Of a DNA stretch of 64,000 bases, positions 25,699 to 38,254 are shown piece by piece. The stretch is taken from NCBI GenBank assembly GCA_014549065.1, contig JACDOX010000013.1, forward strand, positions 3,272,370-3,336,369. Reading direction: 5' to 3'. The number at the start of each line of letters is the position of its first letter. Positions within the stretch are counted from its first letter, which is position 1. Origin of the DNA: Cardinalis cardinalis. Taxonomy: Eukaryota > Chordata > Aves > Passeriformes > Cardinalidae. Under the pieces are notes generated by a model. That model searched no databases. It was not told where the DNA came from and worked only from the letters and a program-made list of their open reading frames with translations. Made by a program: the position numbers and the translations under genes.

Positions 25699-25750
25699 TT
25701 CTTGTCAATTTTTCTTGTCAAATTTTTCTTGTCAAATGTTCTTGTCAAAT
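25699..25750 (+). repeat. Short tandem array of ttcttgtcaaatt units
   Basis: Four units of 13-14 bases built on ttcttgtcaaat occur in a row with small length and base differences. A 68-codon open frame crossing it is not supported as coding. Confidence 0.85.
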
Positions 25751-27599
25751 CGTTTCCACTGTCAGAGCCTTGCATGTGCTGTTATTTCTTCTCTGTTTTC
25801 AAATGAATGTGGGAAAAGCTAATGCACCCCGTGTTTGCTTTAATATGAGAAATATTTGTAAACAAGTAGCAAAAAAGATTTTTAATAATTAAGATTGTTG
25901 AAATGTATACATAACAGCTGTAACCTACTGATATTTAAGCCAAGCCTACTCTCCTTTTTTTGACATCTAAGCAATGCTCTCATAGTGATTCCACATTGAA
26001 GGAAGTAGGAGAGTCCTTTGTGTTGNGCTCTTGATGGGGGGAGAAGACAGGGCTAGCAGGAGTCTGATCATGACTGCCTGAGACCCAGCCCAACTCAGCA
26101 TAAGCTGAAGTGGCTGAACAACTGCCTCAATGTACAATACTAATTCTAAATGACCTTTCAGTGTATAGTAGCAAAGTAAATATCTGATTACTGCAGGAAG
26201 ACCTGTGCAGAATGGGGAGCTATGAGAGCATAACTCTATTTTTTACAGTCTGACCTTTGTACAATAGNTGAGGATCAAGAGCTCTAATACAAGTGGTAGG
26301 CTGTAACTGTTCACACACGCTGTACTCTGTGAACAGTCCAGTGGCAAGGTATTCCACACAAATAGCAGATATTTGCAAGTTTGTATTTGAAAAGATGACA
26401 CTGGAATTTGCAATAAATTTGAATAAACTCTAATGGAAGAAAGTACTACTTCTACTTGAAATTGCAGCAAAACACAAAGAGAATCTTAAAGTCTTCCTGA
26501 TTTCTGCAACCAGCTGTTAGATGCATACATTTTCTCCAGGCATGGGATCTANCTGTGGTTTCCACCAGAGGACAGCACCAGAGGAGAAAGAGGGCAGCAA
26601 CAGTGCCCTGAAACTGGGGAGNTGGTCTTGTGGTAGCACATTCCCTGCCAGGCTCCAGTGCCCTAAACCCTCTCCTGCCATACACTCTGGCATAACTGGG
26701 ACATATTGCTGTGGAGGTGATATGGGGATGTGTCTGATTTGGGCCCATAGATGCAAGGCATCTTCTTCTGTGAGTCTGATGGCTTGTGAGGCCTGAGCAG
26801 GACAAAAATATGACAGAAGAAACTATAAACAAATGTGACCCACCTTACTGTGCTAATTTGTAGGAAGTAACAAGTCTTAGTGTTCAGTTTCTCAGACTGC
26901 CAAACCACAATGGTGTCTTAAATGGAAGTTTTTATACTCTGGGGAACAGAACACTCAAAATTAGTGAACCCAGAACATCTATGAGTTTCTGTTGCTATGC
27001 TAAGATGTATGAAAAGGCAAAGGATTCATGAATCAATTATAATTTATGTTTCTAGGTGTGTACAGGTATATATGACTGTTTGGAAACCTGCCNTTTTAAG
27101 ATAAAATAGGTCATCTCTTTTTTCTCTTTTTCTTTATTCTAAAAATACTTTTTCGCTGCAGGAATGTCTTGTATTCACTGTTGCAAACAAGAAGTCAGTG
27201 CTATATATTCTTTAATACAGGAGGATTTATGTATCAAATTAGCTTGGAGATGTATTTTAAGAAATCACAAAAGTAGAATCTCTTGCACAGACTTCACAGT
27301 TAAAAATGGCTAAGGAAGCAATGAAATATAATGTAGTGATAGTATAATACTTGGTCTCAAAATACAATCAGAAATTTTTTTNTTTAAAAATCTCTGCAGC
27401 CCTGCTGAAGTCTGTGCTGCTTCACATTTATCTCGTATTTGCCTCTACCCGAGTTAAGAATTTCTGTTTAAATATGCAAAAATATCCAGATTTTTTAGAA
27501 TGTTGCATCTGTTTAAAAAAGGAAGAAAATATTTGATGTGAAGGAGAAAAACATCTTGGAATTTGCTAGCTTCATTGGTGTGTTTCCAGAGGGGCATGA

Positions 27600-27758
27600 G
27601 GTTGTACAGGGAGATTGTGGTGTTGCCGTTCCTGGATATATTAAAAACTCATTTGGATGTGGTCCTTTGCAGCTGGGTCTGCTGCAGCAGGATGATTGAA
27701 CCTCTAGATGACCTCCAGAGGTCCCTTCCAATCTCAGCCATTCTCTGATTCTGTGATC
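27600..27758 (+). mobile_element. CR1 LINE 3' end fragment
   Basis: Sense CR1 3' end. It shows gagattgtggtgttgccgtt, cctggatatattaaaaactc, atttggatgtggtcctttgc, then gatgacctccagaggtccct, tccaatctcagccattctct and gattctgtgat. The last part is the diagnostic CR1 terminus. Confidence 0.92.
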
Positions 27759-28070
27759 TTCAAAGGAGAAATGGTTGGAACATTACAGTCAAGAGAGGCA
27801 ATATTTAGCGTATCAACTTCAGNTATCCTGCCTCAAGAGTAACCCTGAATACTGCAAGAATATTGCTGTTTCCTTATGAACCCATTATTGTTTCAGCTTC
27901 AAAGATAGGTCAAGATTTGGAATGGAGTTTGTTGTCAGCTGAACTATTTTGCTGTGCTGAAATATTCTAGCTATATCCAGCAAGGCCTCATTTCCCCCAT
28001 TGCTCTCATTAGCATGAGACAGTAAGTATTTCATATTGCAAGTATAATGTGTTTTTTAAAACAGAATAAA
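27759..28070. other. Spacer between two CR1 fragments
   Basis: About 310 bases of ordinary AT-rich DNA separate the + strand CR1 tail from the - strand CR1 fragment. I see nothing else in it. Confidence 0.6.
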
Positions 28071-28308
28071 AGTTTCTCCAGGTTGAATAGTTCCAGATCT
28101 CTCACCCTTTCCTCTTAGGAGAGATTCTTCAATCTCTTAATTATCCTCATGGCATTCCCTTGGACTCCAGTATTTCCATGTGCCTTTTACTGAGGAGGAG
28201 CCCATCACTGCAGGTGTCTCTCCAGGTGCTGAGCACAGAGAAGGGATCACCTCCTGTCACCTCCTGTGGCATGTTGGCAGGNCTTTGTCTAGTGCAGCCC
28301 AGGTTACC
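28071..28308 (-). mobile_element. CR1 LINE fragment, antisense
   Basis: Read on +, this is the reverse complement of the end of the CR1 reverse transcriptase region and the start of its 3' UTR. The phrases run ttccagatctctcacccttt, cctcttaggagagattcttc, ccttggactccagtatttcc, actgaggaggagcccatcac, tgcaggtgtctctccaggtg, ctgagcacagagaagggatc, and end gtgcagcccaggttacc. It lacks the terminal octamers, so it is a truncated internal piece. Open frames on both strands here are fossil or incidental. Confidence 0.9.
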
Positions 28309-31300
28309 AACTAATGAATTGAATGAACTGAATCCACTATGATATAATGAAGTAAGCACAATAAAATCTGAAATAGCTACTAAGTTAAAAAGAGTACTGA
28401 GATATTCTCTGAAGGATATTATCAGAAATATTAACTTTGTGAGATAGAAATGCAAAATTCATGCTTCTGTAGTTCAATTTTGCCTTTCTTAGTTTAGGAA
28501 ATTTTAGCTGTGTGTCCAAATTGATTTGAAGTGCAAAGTCTTTGTTGGCAGATAGCCTTATCAACTTGTTTTGGCTTTATATGTTGACATGCCTGCACTT
28601 TATTGTCAGTGAATTCCTGAAAATTAATGTGATCATGTCACAAAAGAAGGCAAGAGAATCACTCAGTTTTTAGTTAAAGTCTAGTCCTGTGAACACTCCC
28701 AGTAGCATACACTGGCCACACTGCTGTAATTCAGGTGTCACCTAGAGCAGAGCCTCAAAAAGTATTTCTTCACATTTTTGCAGGAGTAAATACTGTACAA
28801 TGCTCTGAATCTGTCTTTTAAAGTAAAGAAAGTATTGGCACAAAAATTTACAATAGGCAAACGTAAAAGGAATTCTTTTTTGGTTTAGATTGAAAATTTA
28901 TCAGAGCAGTAATCTGGGTACAACCATAGTTTCATTCTCTGCTTTTGACATGCCATTGGTTAGGTCCATAAACATTCTACTGTTTAGAAAAACACTTAAA
29001 ATAAATAATGAAAAAGGAGGCAAAATATAGAATATGAAAGCCTTTTCTACTTTACACAGAATTTATTATGTTCAAAGTTACAACTTGATAAAAGGCAAGA
29101 ATAACTTGAATTAAAATATTAATCCATCCATGCCATTTAGTTCTTTGAAATATTCATAGCTTTTTTTTAGTGGTCATGGTTTGTGTTGAGGGGGCAGTAA
29201 AGTGGGGGAGGCTTTGATGAAAAAAAGCTTTCATCGAAACCAACACAGTCAAACTGACAGGAATGTGAATGAATTTAGAAAATTGGTCCAGTTGGAAGTC
29301 ATGTTGTTGTAGAAAATCCTCTTTAAACTTCATAGTCCATATTCATAAAACACTTAGAACACCATCAGTATCTTCCTGCAAAATCCATTTCCTTCTCTCT
29401 GTTTCTAATGCAGACTTCCAGCTTGGTCTTATTTACTCCCCCATTTGTTCTCATTTCCAAGTACTATCAGTACTATTCAGCTGCTAAAAAAAATATGTCT
29501 CGTATTTTCCCTGTGTGTTTAATTCTTATTTTGCCTGCTCTTTCCCCTCATCCTGCTTTCCTTTCTTCTTTTTTTCTTTTCTATTTCCATTCGATGATCT
29601 TCAAGGCAGAAATTCTGTATTTTAAAATTTTTGCATTTATGAAACACTACATTGACTCTTCTCAGATGAAAAAGGGACAGCTGACAGTCTGATTTTATTT
29701 GTGACAGTATAAGTTCATGCAGGATGGATAGGAGAATGAAATATGCAGTAATACTGCTTTGTAATTACATGGTTTGATTGTATCTCCTTTTATAACAATT
29801 CTAATTTTTTAAGTCTGTCTATAAAGCAAACTTTGCATCCTATTTCAAGGTCCTTTGTTTTTATTATATGCACACATTTTAAAAATGGAAATTCAAAGAT
29901 AGAAAAAAATAAATGTGAGCAAAAGATGTCTGAGGAAGGTAACTGAGAGAAGGATGCTGAGTATCCTGAGCTGGGCATGTGAAAAGCAAGTCACAGGCAA
30001 GAAGTCAAAGTAGGTGAATAGAGGAGGGAAAGAAAAGTAATGGAGGGTGACATAAGGTTAATTGTACAGATGAATTAATCTGGTGGCCGAAGAGAAACAG
30101 TCAAGAGTTGTAGTGACTGGAAGAACAAGTGGAGTGCCTCCAGATTCTGCTTGCCCTTTTATACTATATCCTAAATATTATATTCCTGCACTGAGTCATT
30201 CACACTCTTTTCTAATAAGCAAAGGTAATAAAAGAGGCAAAGGAAACATCTGTAAGATATGTTATGGAAGAGAATGCACTGCGCCTTTGTTCTCTTAAAA
30301 TAGAAGGCTTGATTTTTTTTTGAGCAACAAATGTGTTGAAAACAGTTGATTTGGAGGCATTTGTGAAATTCACCCCAAATGTATGGTTTTATCTTTGTGT
30401 GACTATTGGTGAATGAAGAACAAAGTATGCTTTTTCTACCTCTTCTTGTGTTTGGTGGGGTGAGGGTGTGACAAATTCCTAGCAGTCTATGTAAAATGCA
30501 ATCATCTTTTTTTGTCAGCTAAAATAACTGTAAGGAAACCCAACAATAAAAATAAAAACAATAATTAAAAAAAATTAAAAATACTGTTCCTTTAGGCATA
30601 CTAAAACACCCTTTAGATAAGTGTCAATTTAGTTCAAGGTGATAAGAGTATCGGGCTTATCTTTTGTAAAGCCTGTTGGGTTGAGCTTTGTTCCTTGTGT
30701 ATAAAAATATAGCCATATTTTTCTCTCAGTGGTTTCCCTTTTTGAACTGTAAAAGGAAATATTTTCCAGAGTTCACACAATAATTAGATAGTACAAACAT
30801 TTTCTCTAATATTTGAGCTGGAGTTTTTTAAGTGACCTTTTCCAGTTGTAGAAACAGCCCTCAATTTATCTTGCTAAAATTCCAGAGAATATGGGGCTTC
30901 TTATGTGGACATTTTATAAAGTAACCTCTAGGAAAGAAAGAAAGAAATTGAAAGAAATTAGAAAGAAAAAGAATTCATTATATTTTTAATAATTTGTTGT
31001 AAACACTCATAGGGCATTATATTACCATTACCTTTCAAACAATGTGGTATGTTTGCAGTATTGTTTTGAAAAAGAAACATTTCCTTACCTTCATTTTATT
31101 TTGAAACTAATTTGTGACATCATATGAATTTTGTCTAACTACTACTTAAATTTTAGGAAATCCAACCTATAATTAACCAGAAAACTGTCTTGTAGAAGGA
31201 ATTCACAAGAAATATCCTTATATTGAATTTTAATTAGTTGTGATCCAAATTGAAAGGAAACAGAATACTCTAATTGCTGACATTCCTATATAATCATAAT

Positions 31301-33291
31301 GTCTGGACATCATGTTTATCCTAAAAATCCTCTTCTTTTACAGTTATATAAGGGAATTAACTTCTAATTAACTTCTGGGCATTATTCCGTAGCAATGTAT
31401 GCAAACATGACAGTCTGTAAAAGTACCTGTATGTAGAGTTCAAGATGAGCTATTTTAAAACAACCAGGACTTCCCTTCACTAGTGCTTTTTATGAGGAAC
31501 AAAGACACCTGCAAATGTATTCAGCACTGATATTCTGAAAGACTTCTGAGTTTGAGGTTTTGTACGAGGTGATAATGTCATTGTTGTAGCCTTTTCACAT
31601 TGTTTGAAAACAGATGGTATAAAGTCTTGAAAAATTCTTGCAGTCACAGTTAAGAATAGAGTCATGGACTACTTTCCTGTACACAGGTCAAGGACTACAT
31701 GTTGGCTCTACCTTGGCACTCTATTAAGGTGAGATCAAGATTCTTTCCCTCATGTCTACTATAGAAAAATCCCAAAGTATGCTCAAAAACCAGGATTTGT
31801 GCTGCTCTTCAAGAATAAACTTCATGATCTGAACAACTGGGGTACCAAATCAGGCTACAGCTTTTCTGTGCAGGTAGTTGTGTGAATTGTAATGCAATGC
31901 TTACTAAAAATACAGCAGCAAACAGGAAACTACACACATTGCAGTTATATACAAGTAGACAACACAAACAAGGTCAAGTGTTGCAGTAAACAGTAAAAAT
32001 TCTGCTATAAAATTCCTGTGCAANCCAGGACAGTTGAAAAGACAAAATGCTATTTCTTACAATTTGCTACCTCTTATTTAAATTTGTTAATAAATTACCC
32101 TCTATCACATTTCTCACAAAAAAATAATGCTTTGCAATTTAACCCTGTAGATCCAAGTTCCAGGTTTTTCTGGAACACTCTCTATTAACCATAAAAGCCA
32201 TGCAAATATTTGTAAATTGACAAGTGATGTTTATAGAGCCTTATTGCACTTGAAGAGAGTCCAGGAAGAATTTCTACTACTTTCCTCTGTATTTTGAAAA
32301 GACCATAATTCATATATCTGATATGGGTAATTTTAGTTATTATGTCATGCTATGAAGTTCATTTTTCCCTGTTCCTAGTTGTTAACAGGATATAAAATGT
32401 TCCATGTTCAAGAAAAGAAGAATATTGTTTGAATGGAAATGTGAAAGGGAAACATGTAGATAGACTATGAAGGTCTTGGTAATTTAAAATAATTTAGAGA
32501 TTGGAAGAAAAAGACATGCAAAATTCTTTAATTTTTATTATGTTTTTTTTTTCCTAGACCACACTTCCTGGGTATGTATACAATCTGAAGTAATAGAAGC
32601 AAAAGGACTACATGCATTGATATCAGATGTAGTATATATTATGAACACACCTGAAATCTGTCAAAGCTCTGCCTTTGGGGAGATATTTCAGATAAAAAGA
32701 ACTCTTCAATATCACCCCTGACCCTGACTATGTTTGAAGGCCATTTTCTGTCTGTACAGGAAAGCCAGTGTTGGGCCTTTTAACTTTGCTTTACAGAATG
32801 ATTCATTCATAGTCTGTGGTACTTCAGGAGTCCCTCTGGTGTCAGGTAATCTTCTTGTGCAGATGTGTAGAGTGTGTGAACCTGGTTTAGCCTCGTTCAG
32901 GCAACTGAAAGTATAACCACGGTAGAACAGAGAGGAAAATAAATTCTCTTTAGTATAGGGCTCAGGTTGGTTACATCTGCATTTATGCTGGGAGTAAGGA
33001 GGCCTTGAAGAGTTTGCCTTTTTTTTATCGCCTCCAAGACAGGATGGCTTCAAAGTCCCTTTTATTCAAGGATTTTTCAATTCTACTGGCTCTTGTTCTT
33101 AGTTGCTTTGGATTTTATCAATATGTCTCAAAAGAAACATTTTTTTCACAATGGAAAATCATTTACAAGTTTATCTGGCAAATTTCATGTTTTTCTTNTT
33201 CTGTAAATTTGTAGGGAAAAACCTTCCACCATGCTTTATGAGCTCAAAGCTGTATTTTAAAGACAAGAAATGCACTGTGAATTTTCTAACA
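28309..33291. other. Intronic sequence without a recognised element
   Basis: AT-rich, with pyrimidine-rich patches around 29490-29600 and a short gaaa-type run near 30930-30970. The only structured item seen is the small inverted repeat gatgaaa-aaaagc-tttcatc at 29216-29235. No repeat family or exon is recognised. Confidence 0.55.
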
Positions 33292-33326
33292 TTGTTTACA
33301 TAATATGGAACATAATATGTAAACAA
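33292..33326. repeat. AT-rich hairpin, 16-bp stem with 3-base loop
   Basis: The left arm ttgtttacataatatg (33292-33307) pairs with the right arm cataatatgtaaacaa (33311-33326), with one mismatch and loop gaa. The outer ten pairs are perfect. Confidence 0.88.
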
Positions 33327-33337
33327 ATGCTATCATA

Positions 33338-33394
33338 ATTATCACATATTATGATAATATGAATAATATGTATATTATCATAATGTGTGATAAT
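33338..33394. repeat. AT-rich hairpin, 23-bp stem with 11-base loop
   Basis: Positions 33338-33360 and 33372-33394 are inverted copies built on tatcacatattatgataata. They have a single G/T wobble position and an 11-base loop (33361-33371). It begins 11 bases after the previous hairpin ends, and both share cataat / atattatg words. Confidence 0.88.
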
Positions 33395-34877
33395 AATCTT
33401 CAGATTTTCCTNTGCTCCAAGCACTGGCTGCAAGTTAAAGGCAGAAAGCCTTTTGTGCGAAGCCTTAAGAAAAAGGAGCAGCAAAATCCAGTCTGTTGTC
33501 TATCAAAGCACCAGCAAAGTGCTAGCGCTGTTCAAGAAGTGAATGATCATTAATTCCCCTGAAAGAAATTATTCCCATTCAACTTGTTCTGGATTTGTAA
33601 CTCGTTGTGAGCAACAGAATCCCAAAAGAAATTAAAGCTTCCGTATTTCAGTGGCTAAAAGACTAAATATAAATGCTGAAAAGCATTGTAAGGTAACTAA
33701 TGGCCATGGATGTGTAATATTTTAGATGCTCGCTTGCCAGAAGCATGGAACTNCATTTGCTTGCTGATTCTGTCACATCATATATGTATGGTTTAAAGGA
33801 CAAACTTTGAGTAAATTGTAGTTCTGTAGTCCATTCTTTCTGACAGTCGGAGTGAGCTAAGTGAACTTTGGATCAGGTTTTTCTTANAAGTGAATGCTTA
33901 TGACTGGATGTACTTTAAAAGCTTTAAAGGGTTATGAGAAGTCAGATGTGGGATCCCATTGCACCCTCCAGTGCCTCCATGTGCTGTTTTGTGTCACAGT
34001 ATCATACCGAGTTAAATGTCTGGAACTGATTGAGTTTCACTTTGTTCTGCATAACCTAGGAAACCCTTTCACTAGTATGCAGAAGTGTGTGTTCCTTGCA
34101 TTCCCCATCCTGCAGAGGTTTCCATCACTCTTGCCTTTTTTATTAATCATGGTAAGAATGTAAATATGTAATTATGTGTAATTTCAAAATAATTATTTTC
34201 AATGTTTTCCTGAGTTTAGCTTTGTTGTTTCTTCATCTTTTAAAATCTCATAGGCATCCAGTTATTTTGAATGTGTCTGTTTGATAAATGCAGANGGCTT
34301 TTAGACTCAGTTGTTTGTTTATTATGCTTTCAAACATTTTGAGTATCTGTTTAGTATTCAGTGAAATAGTGTAGGAAAAAAACATCAGTACTGCAGCTGC
34401 AATGACACCACCTTTTTGTTTGATCTTCAGGAAATCCAATGTATTGGAGTATTTATATTTTTCTAAGGTTGTAGTGTTTTAGGGCTTTAGAAATAATAAA
34501 AAAGTGCAGAAATTGTAAACTTTTAACCATATTTAAGTGAAGCAGCTCAATAATGTAAGTGCTGTACTCACTTTGGTCTCCTCATCTGCCCTCTTGAGTG
34601 CACCACAAAAGTTCGAGTTGTAAGAAAACACTTAAAAAATTTATTATTCTTTTATTTTCTTTTTTTTTCTTCCTCACAAGCACTAATCCACAGGAAAAGT
34701 ACTCAAATTATCTCAGGTGTTTCCAGTGTCTTTAATGAGGATTCTTAACATAGAAAATACCTTTAGTAATTATCTGTTAATTAAGAATTGCCACTTCACA
34801 GAGGCTCTTCACTATGTTAAGTGATTGAAATACACAGAACATTGTATGATCTTCTTAAACCTGTTTTAAGAAAGTAA

Positions 34878-34934
34878 TTATTTTTATGTATTATATTTAT
34901 ATACATATATATTTATTTTTATGTATTATATTTA
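34878..34934. repeat. Direct repeat, 2 x 22 bp, AT-rich
   Basis: The word ttatttttatgtattatatt plus ta occurs exactly at 34878-34899 and 34913-34934, with a 13-base AT spacer. It is low-complexity and probably slippage-derived. Confidence 0.8.
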
Positions 34935-37900
34935 CCATATAAATAATAATGACATCTTTCCCACAAGGCTTCAATCTCTCATTAATGTTTAGATTGGAGA
35001 AGCGTTCTAGTTCATCAAAATATTTTCTAAGGAGTATATAGAGAAATGCAAACCCAAATATTATCCATCTAAAAATTGTTCCTGTTAAAAGTTTCGTCAT
35101 AATCACTGAAGTTAGGTCAGGAACAAATGTAGTCTCTTGACCTTAAATTCTAAAAATGAGTTTTTCCATAATGCTTCAGAAGAAAATAAAATTTTACTTA
35201 AATTTATGTAAGAAAACTAAACCACATTGGAGCTGCCATTTTAGTGTTTTGAAATTTATTTTTTTAAACTTGTTTTTTCTTGAATGAGGTTTCTTATAAA
35301 ACATTTTTTATCTGGTCTTGTTCTTAGAAGACATTAATTAGCATTCAAATGGGGTTTTTGTTTGTTTTTTCCTTAACACAAAATACATCTTTTTTTATGT
35401 AGTTAAAGTCTGANGGCAGAGCCTGAATATTAATATTTTCATGCACAAACTCTGATATCGAATTTGTTGAAGCTATTCTTAGCAGGAGTGGTTAGTAGAT
35501 TCACAGTGTTCTGCAACTATCTGAAATAATTATGAGACATCTACCCCATAAAAGCTGTATATCTAGAGCAAGCCTTGAAGAGCAAAGGCAAAGGAGGTTT
35601 TCCAGTAAAATGATGCATTTTAAAATGTTCTTATTCTCAATTCTGGTCTTGATAANAAAATAAAAATATTCTAGCCAAAGGGCAGCCATATCCATTTTAG
35701 TTTAGAAGGTTCCCAGTGAAATTCAGGAACTTTGAAAGGAAACTTAGAGGAAAATTCTTATTTCTCTCAGTTTAGAACGGTTTAGAAGTGCAGGAGNCCA
35801 AAAGAGAAGGAAAATGCTATTTGTTGAGGATATAGCTGTGTCAATTCTACATCCCATAGTTAGAAAGGAGACATTTTGAAAGAGGAGATCTGATCATGAA
35901 GCCAAAGTATGAGCTGTCCTTGGTAGGAAGAGTATCTTGAGAAAGCTGAGGTTGCTGAAACCTCACTTTCTTATAAGCATACTAAGAAGTAGAATTGAGT
36001 TTGGATGCTTTCATATATAATTCCCATCACATATGAATTTTCCATTTCCTATTCTCTGTGCTCCTCACTGACTGAACAGTAAATAAAATCTCAGTTGGCA
36101 TTTCTGCACTGATCTCTTTCTTGAGACTGTATTTTAATATGAGCACCTCATCCATCTGCTTGCTCTCAAATTTCCTCTTGGGCTTAGAACACAGGTGCTG
36201 CTGAAAGAGAATTTGTTGAATATTTGATAAAGTTTGCCTTATGTTTACAAGTAACGAAAGGTCACCACCCTTGTTTATTGGGATTTCAGCTATCCTGTCC
36301 TGACTGCATGAAACTATTGATGTAAAAGGTATCAAGCAAATAGGTGAGCACAACCTTTCTTTAAGGTAAAAGCCAATAGTTTTTAAAGACATAATTTACT
36401 ACGGTACAACTTTGATAATATAAAACCACAAGCATTTATTGGTTGCAAGAGGATCAAGAACTGTACTGCAGTGAATGGTATCTTGAAGACTAGGAGTGTT
36501 CCTGGAGTGAACCCAATCTGATGTGTCTGAATAGGCTCTATTTCACAAAACATTTTAGAATATCATTTCACATTATTTGCTTTCTATTCCAATAAAGAGA
36601 TTGTTGTGTGTATTCAATATTGCAACTAGTTAGCCCTTTTAAGACAGACACAACTGAGTAGTACAAAGCAGAATTTCCTTTCCATCAGCCCCTTTATGTA
36701 ACATGCCCAGTTTCACCTGAATTTATGAAGATCCATTGAATCTGTGTTATTGCAGTGAAGGATATTGAAGATCCAGACAAAAAGCACACTCTGCTGTAAA
36801 TCATACTAAATTGATGAGCNTAGAATTACTTGGTATTTAACTAAAACAGAATATTTGATACTGCCTTTGGCTTAACCTCTAAAGGTTTGTAAATTGTTAA
36901 AGTGAAAATATACAGCTGCATCTGATCAAATGACAAATTGAAAATTAAACTTTTAGACAGCTATGGTTAGCACAGGGAGGTTTCTTTTCATTTTAGAAAA
37001 CAAATCTTATTTATGGAATAGGTGGTTCTCTTAAAAGAGTCAGTGGGAATATTGTCAAATACCAAGTAGTTGTGATTCTTTTGAGTATTTAAAAATCTGT
37101 CATGTGTTTCTTCCAGGATTTATTGCAGTGTAATTTTAGGATCAGTTCCTTCATTTTTTCTTTAAAAGTAAAATCATCAAAGCAAGTCACATTAAATCTA
37201 TTTTAATTTCAAGAAAACTGAANTATTATATTGGTCTGAGAGCTGGTATTAAGGTCTCTGAAAGTGGATCCATTTACCATTATAGTAATGGAGAGATATG
37301 CTCATAATTTGTGTCTTTGGCATTATAGAGTTAATTACCTTACACACACTGAAATGTTCCTTCAGCCTTTGACTTAAGGAACTCAGAAAGAAAATACAGC
37401 TTCTTTTTTGTATGTCAGTCACAACTGAACATGAAATTAATGCTTTTAGTTAAAAGCCTGCTTTCAGTATGAATCTTACTGCTGTGTTCTGCATGTTTTA
37501 TGCTCTTCCTATCCAGCAACAGGCCAGTTTTCCAGATCATCATTGAATTGAAGCTTATAATGCCTTTTCCTGAGCAAAGTAGAGTTTAAGAGGCTTTACT
37601 GAGAAAATGGAATAGGGGTCAAAAGAGCTGAGTACATTTCAATCAGCGCTTTAGGTGGAATAGCCAAAGTTATGTACGGTAGCAAGCCNGAAATGCTTTT
37701 TGTCTCACAACATCATCTTTGTTTCCATGAAAGGCTTTTAAAGGTGTGAATGTTTTTATTTTAGGTTTGATAGAAGAGATTTTATTAGATTTCAAGGGAA
37801 GATGGTTTTCTATTCTCTGCAATTTCTTTATTCTAAGAAAAAGGGGACCCTTGAAAGAGTCTTAATAAAGATCTGTTTCAGGTACAAAATGATGGCAATT

Positions 37901-38234
37901 TTCTTCCATGCTGCAACTGGCAATAATCTTCTCAAGAGTTTTACATCTGCTGAGTTGCAGGACTAGCATTCTATTCTAAAGTTTTTCAGCCAACTTATGG
38001 AAGAAGACAGCTGATGGATACCTATGGATTGTGATATGGCAGCTTTATTACCACTTTTGATGAATGAAGGAANCATGTCTGCCTGAATCAGATGCAGGAC
38101 TAGAAAGAAGATTTAGATAGCTTTACATTACATTTTTCTATTATCTTGGTGACAATTGCAAGGATATATATGAACTATATAAAATAGTTCCCTCAGCATG
38201 GCAGACACTTAANTAGAAGTATGATCACTCTCCT

Positions 38235-38254
38235 GCTGGCAGGAACCTGCCAGC
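38235..38254. repeat. Palindrome gctggcagg-aa-cctgccagc
   Basis: Two perfect 9-bp inverted arms surround two A bases. It is GC-rich within an AT-rich setting, and I know of no function for it. Confidence 0.85.

Larger units (their letters stand above)
18935..27599. other. Intronic sequence, mostly unrecognised
   Basis: AT-rich, no coding signal. Small items are a 17-bp direct repeat at 25429-25464 and a short tandem array at 25699-25750. GC-richer patches near 22975-23120, 23990-24120 and 26520-26790 have overlapping open frames on both strands (up to 132 codons at 23948-24346) but no family resemblance. They may be decayed retroelements or plain single-copy DNA. Ns cluster at 20003-20072. 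Confidence 0.5.

Noticed and set aside
26452..26832. 126-codon open frame on the - strand
   Set aside because: Three or more other frames are open over the same GC-richer patch, which is a composition effect. The translation resembles no protein I know.
36027..36392. 121-codon open frame on the - strand
   Set aside because: No recognisable motif, no splice-site or promoter context, and typical AT-rich codon content.
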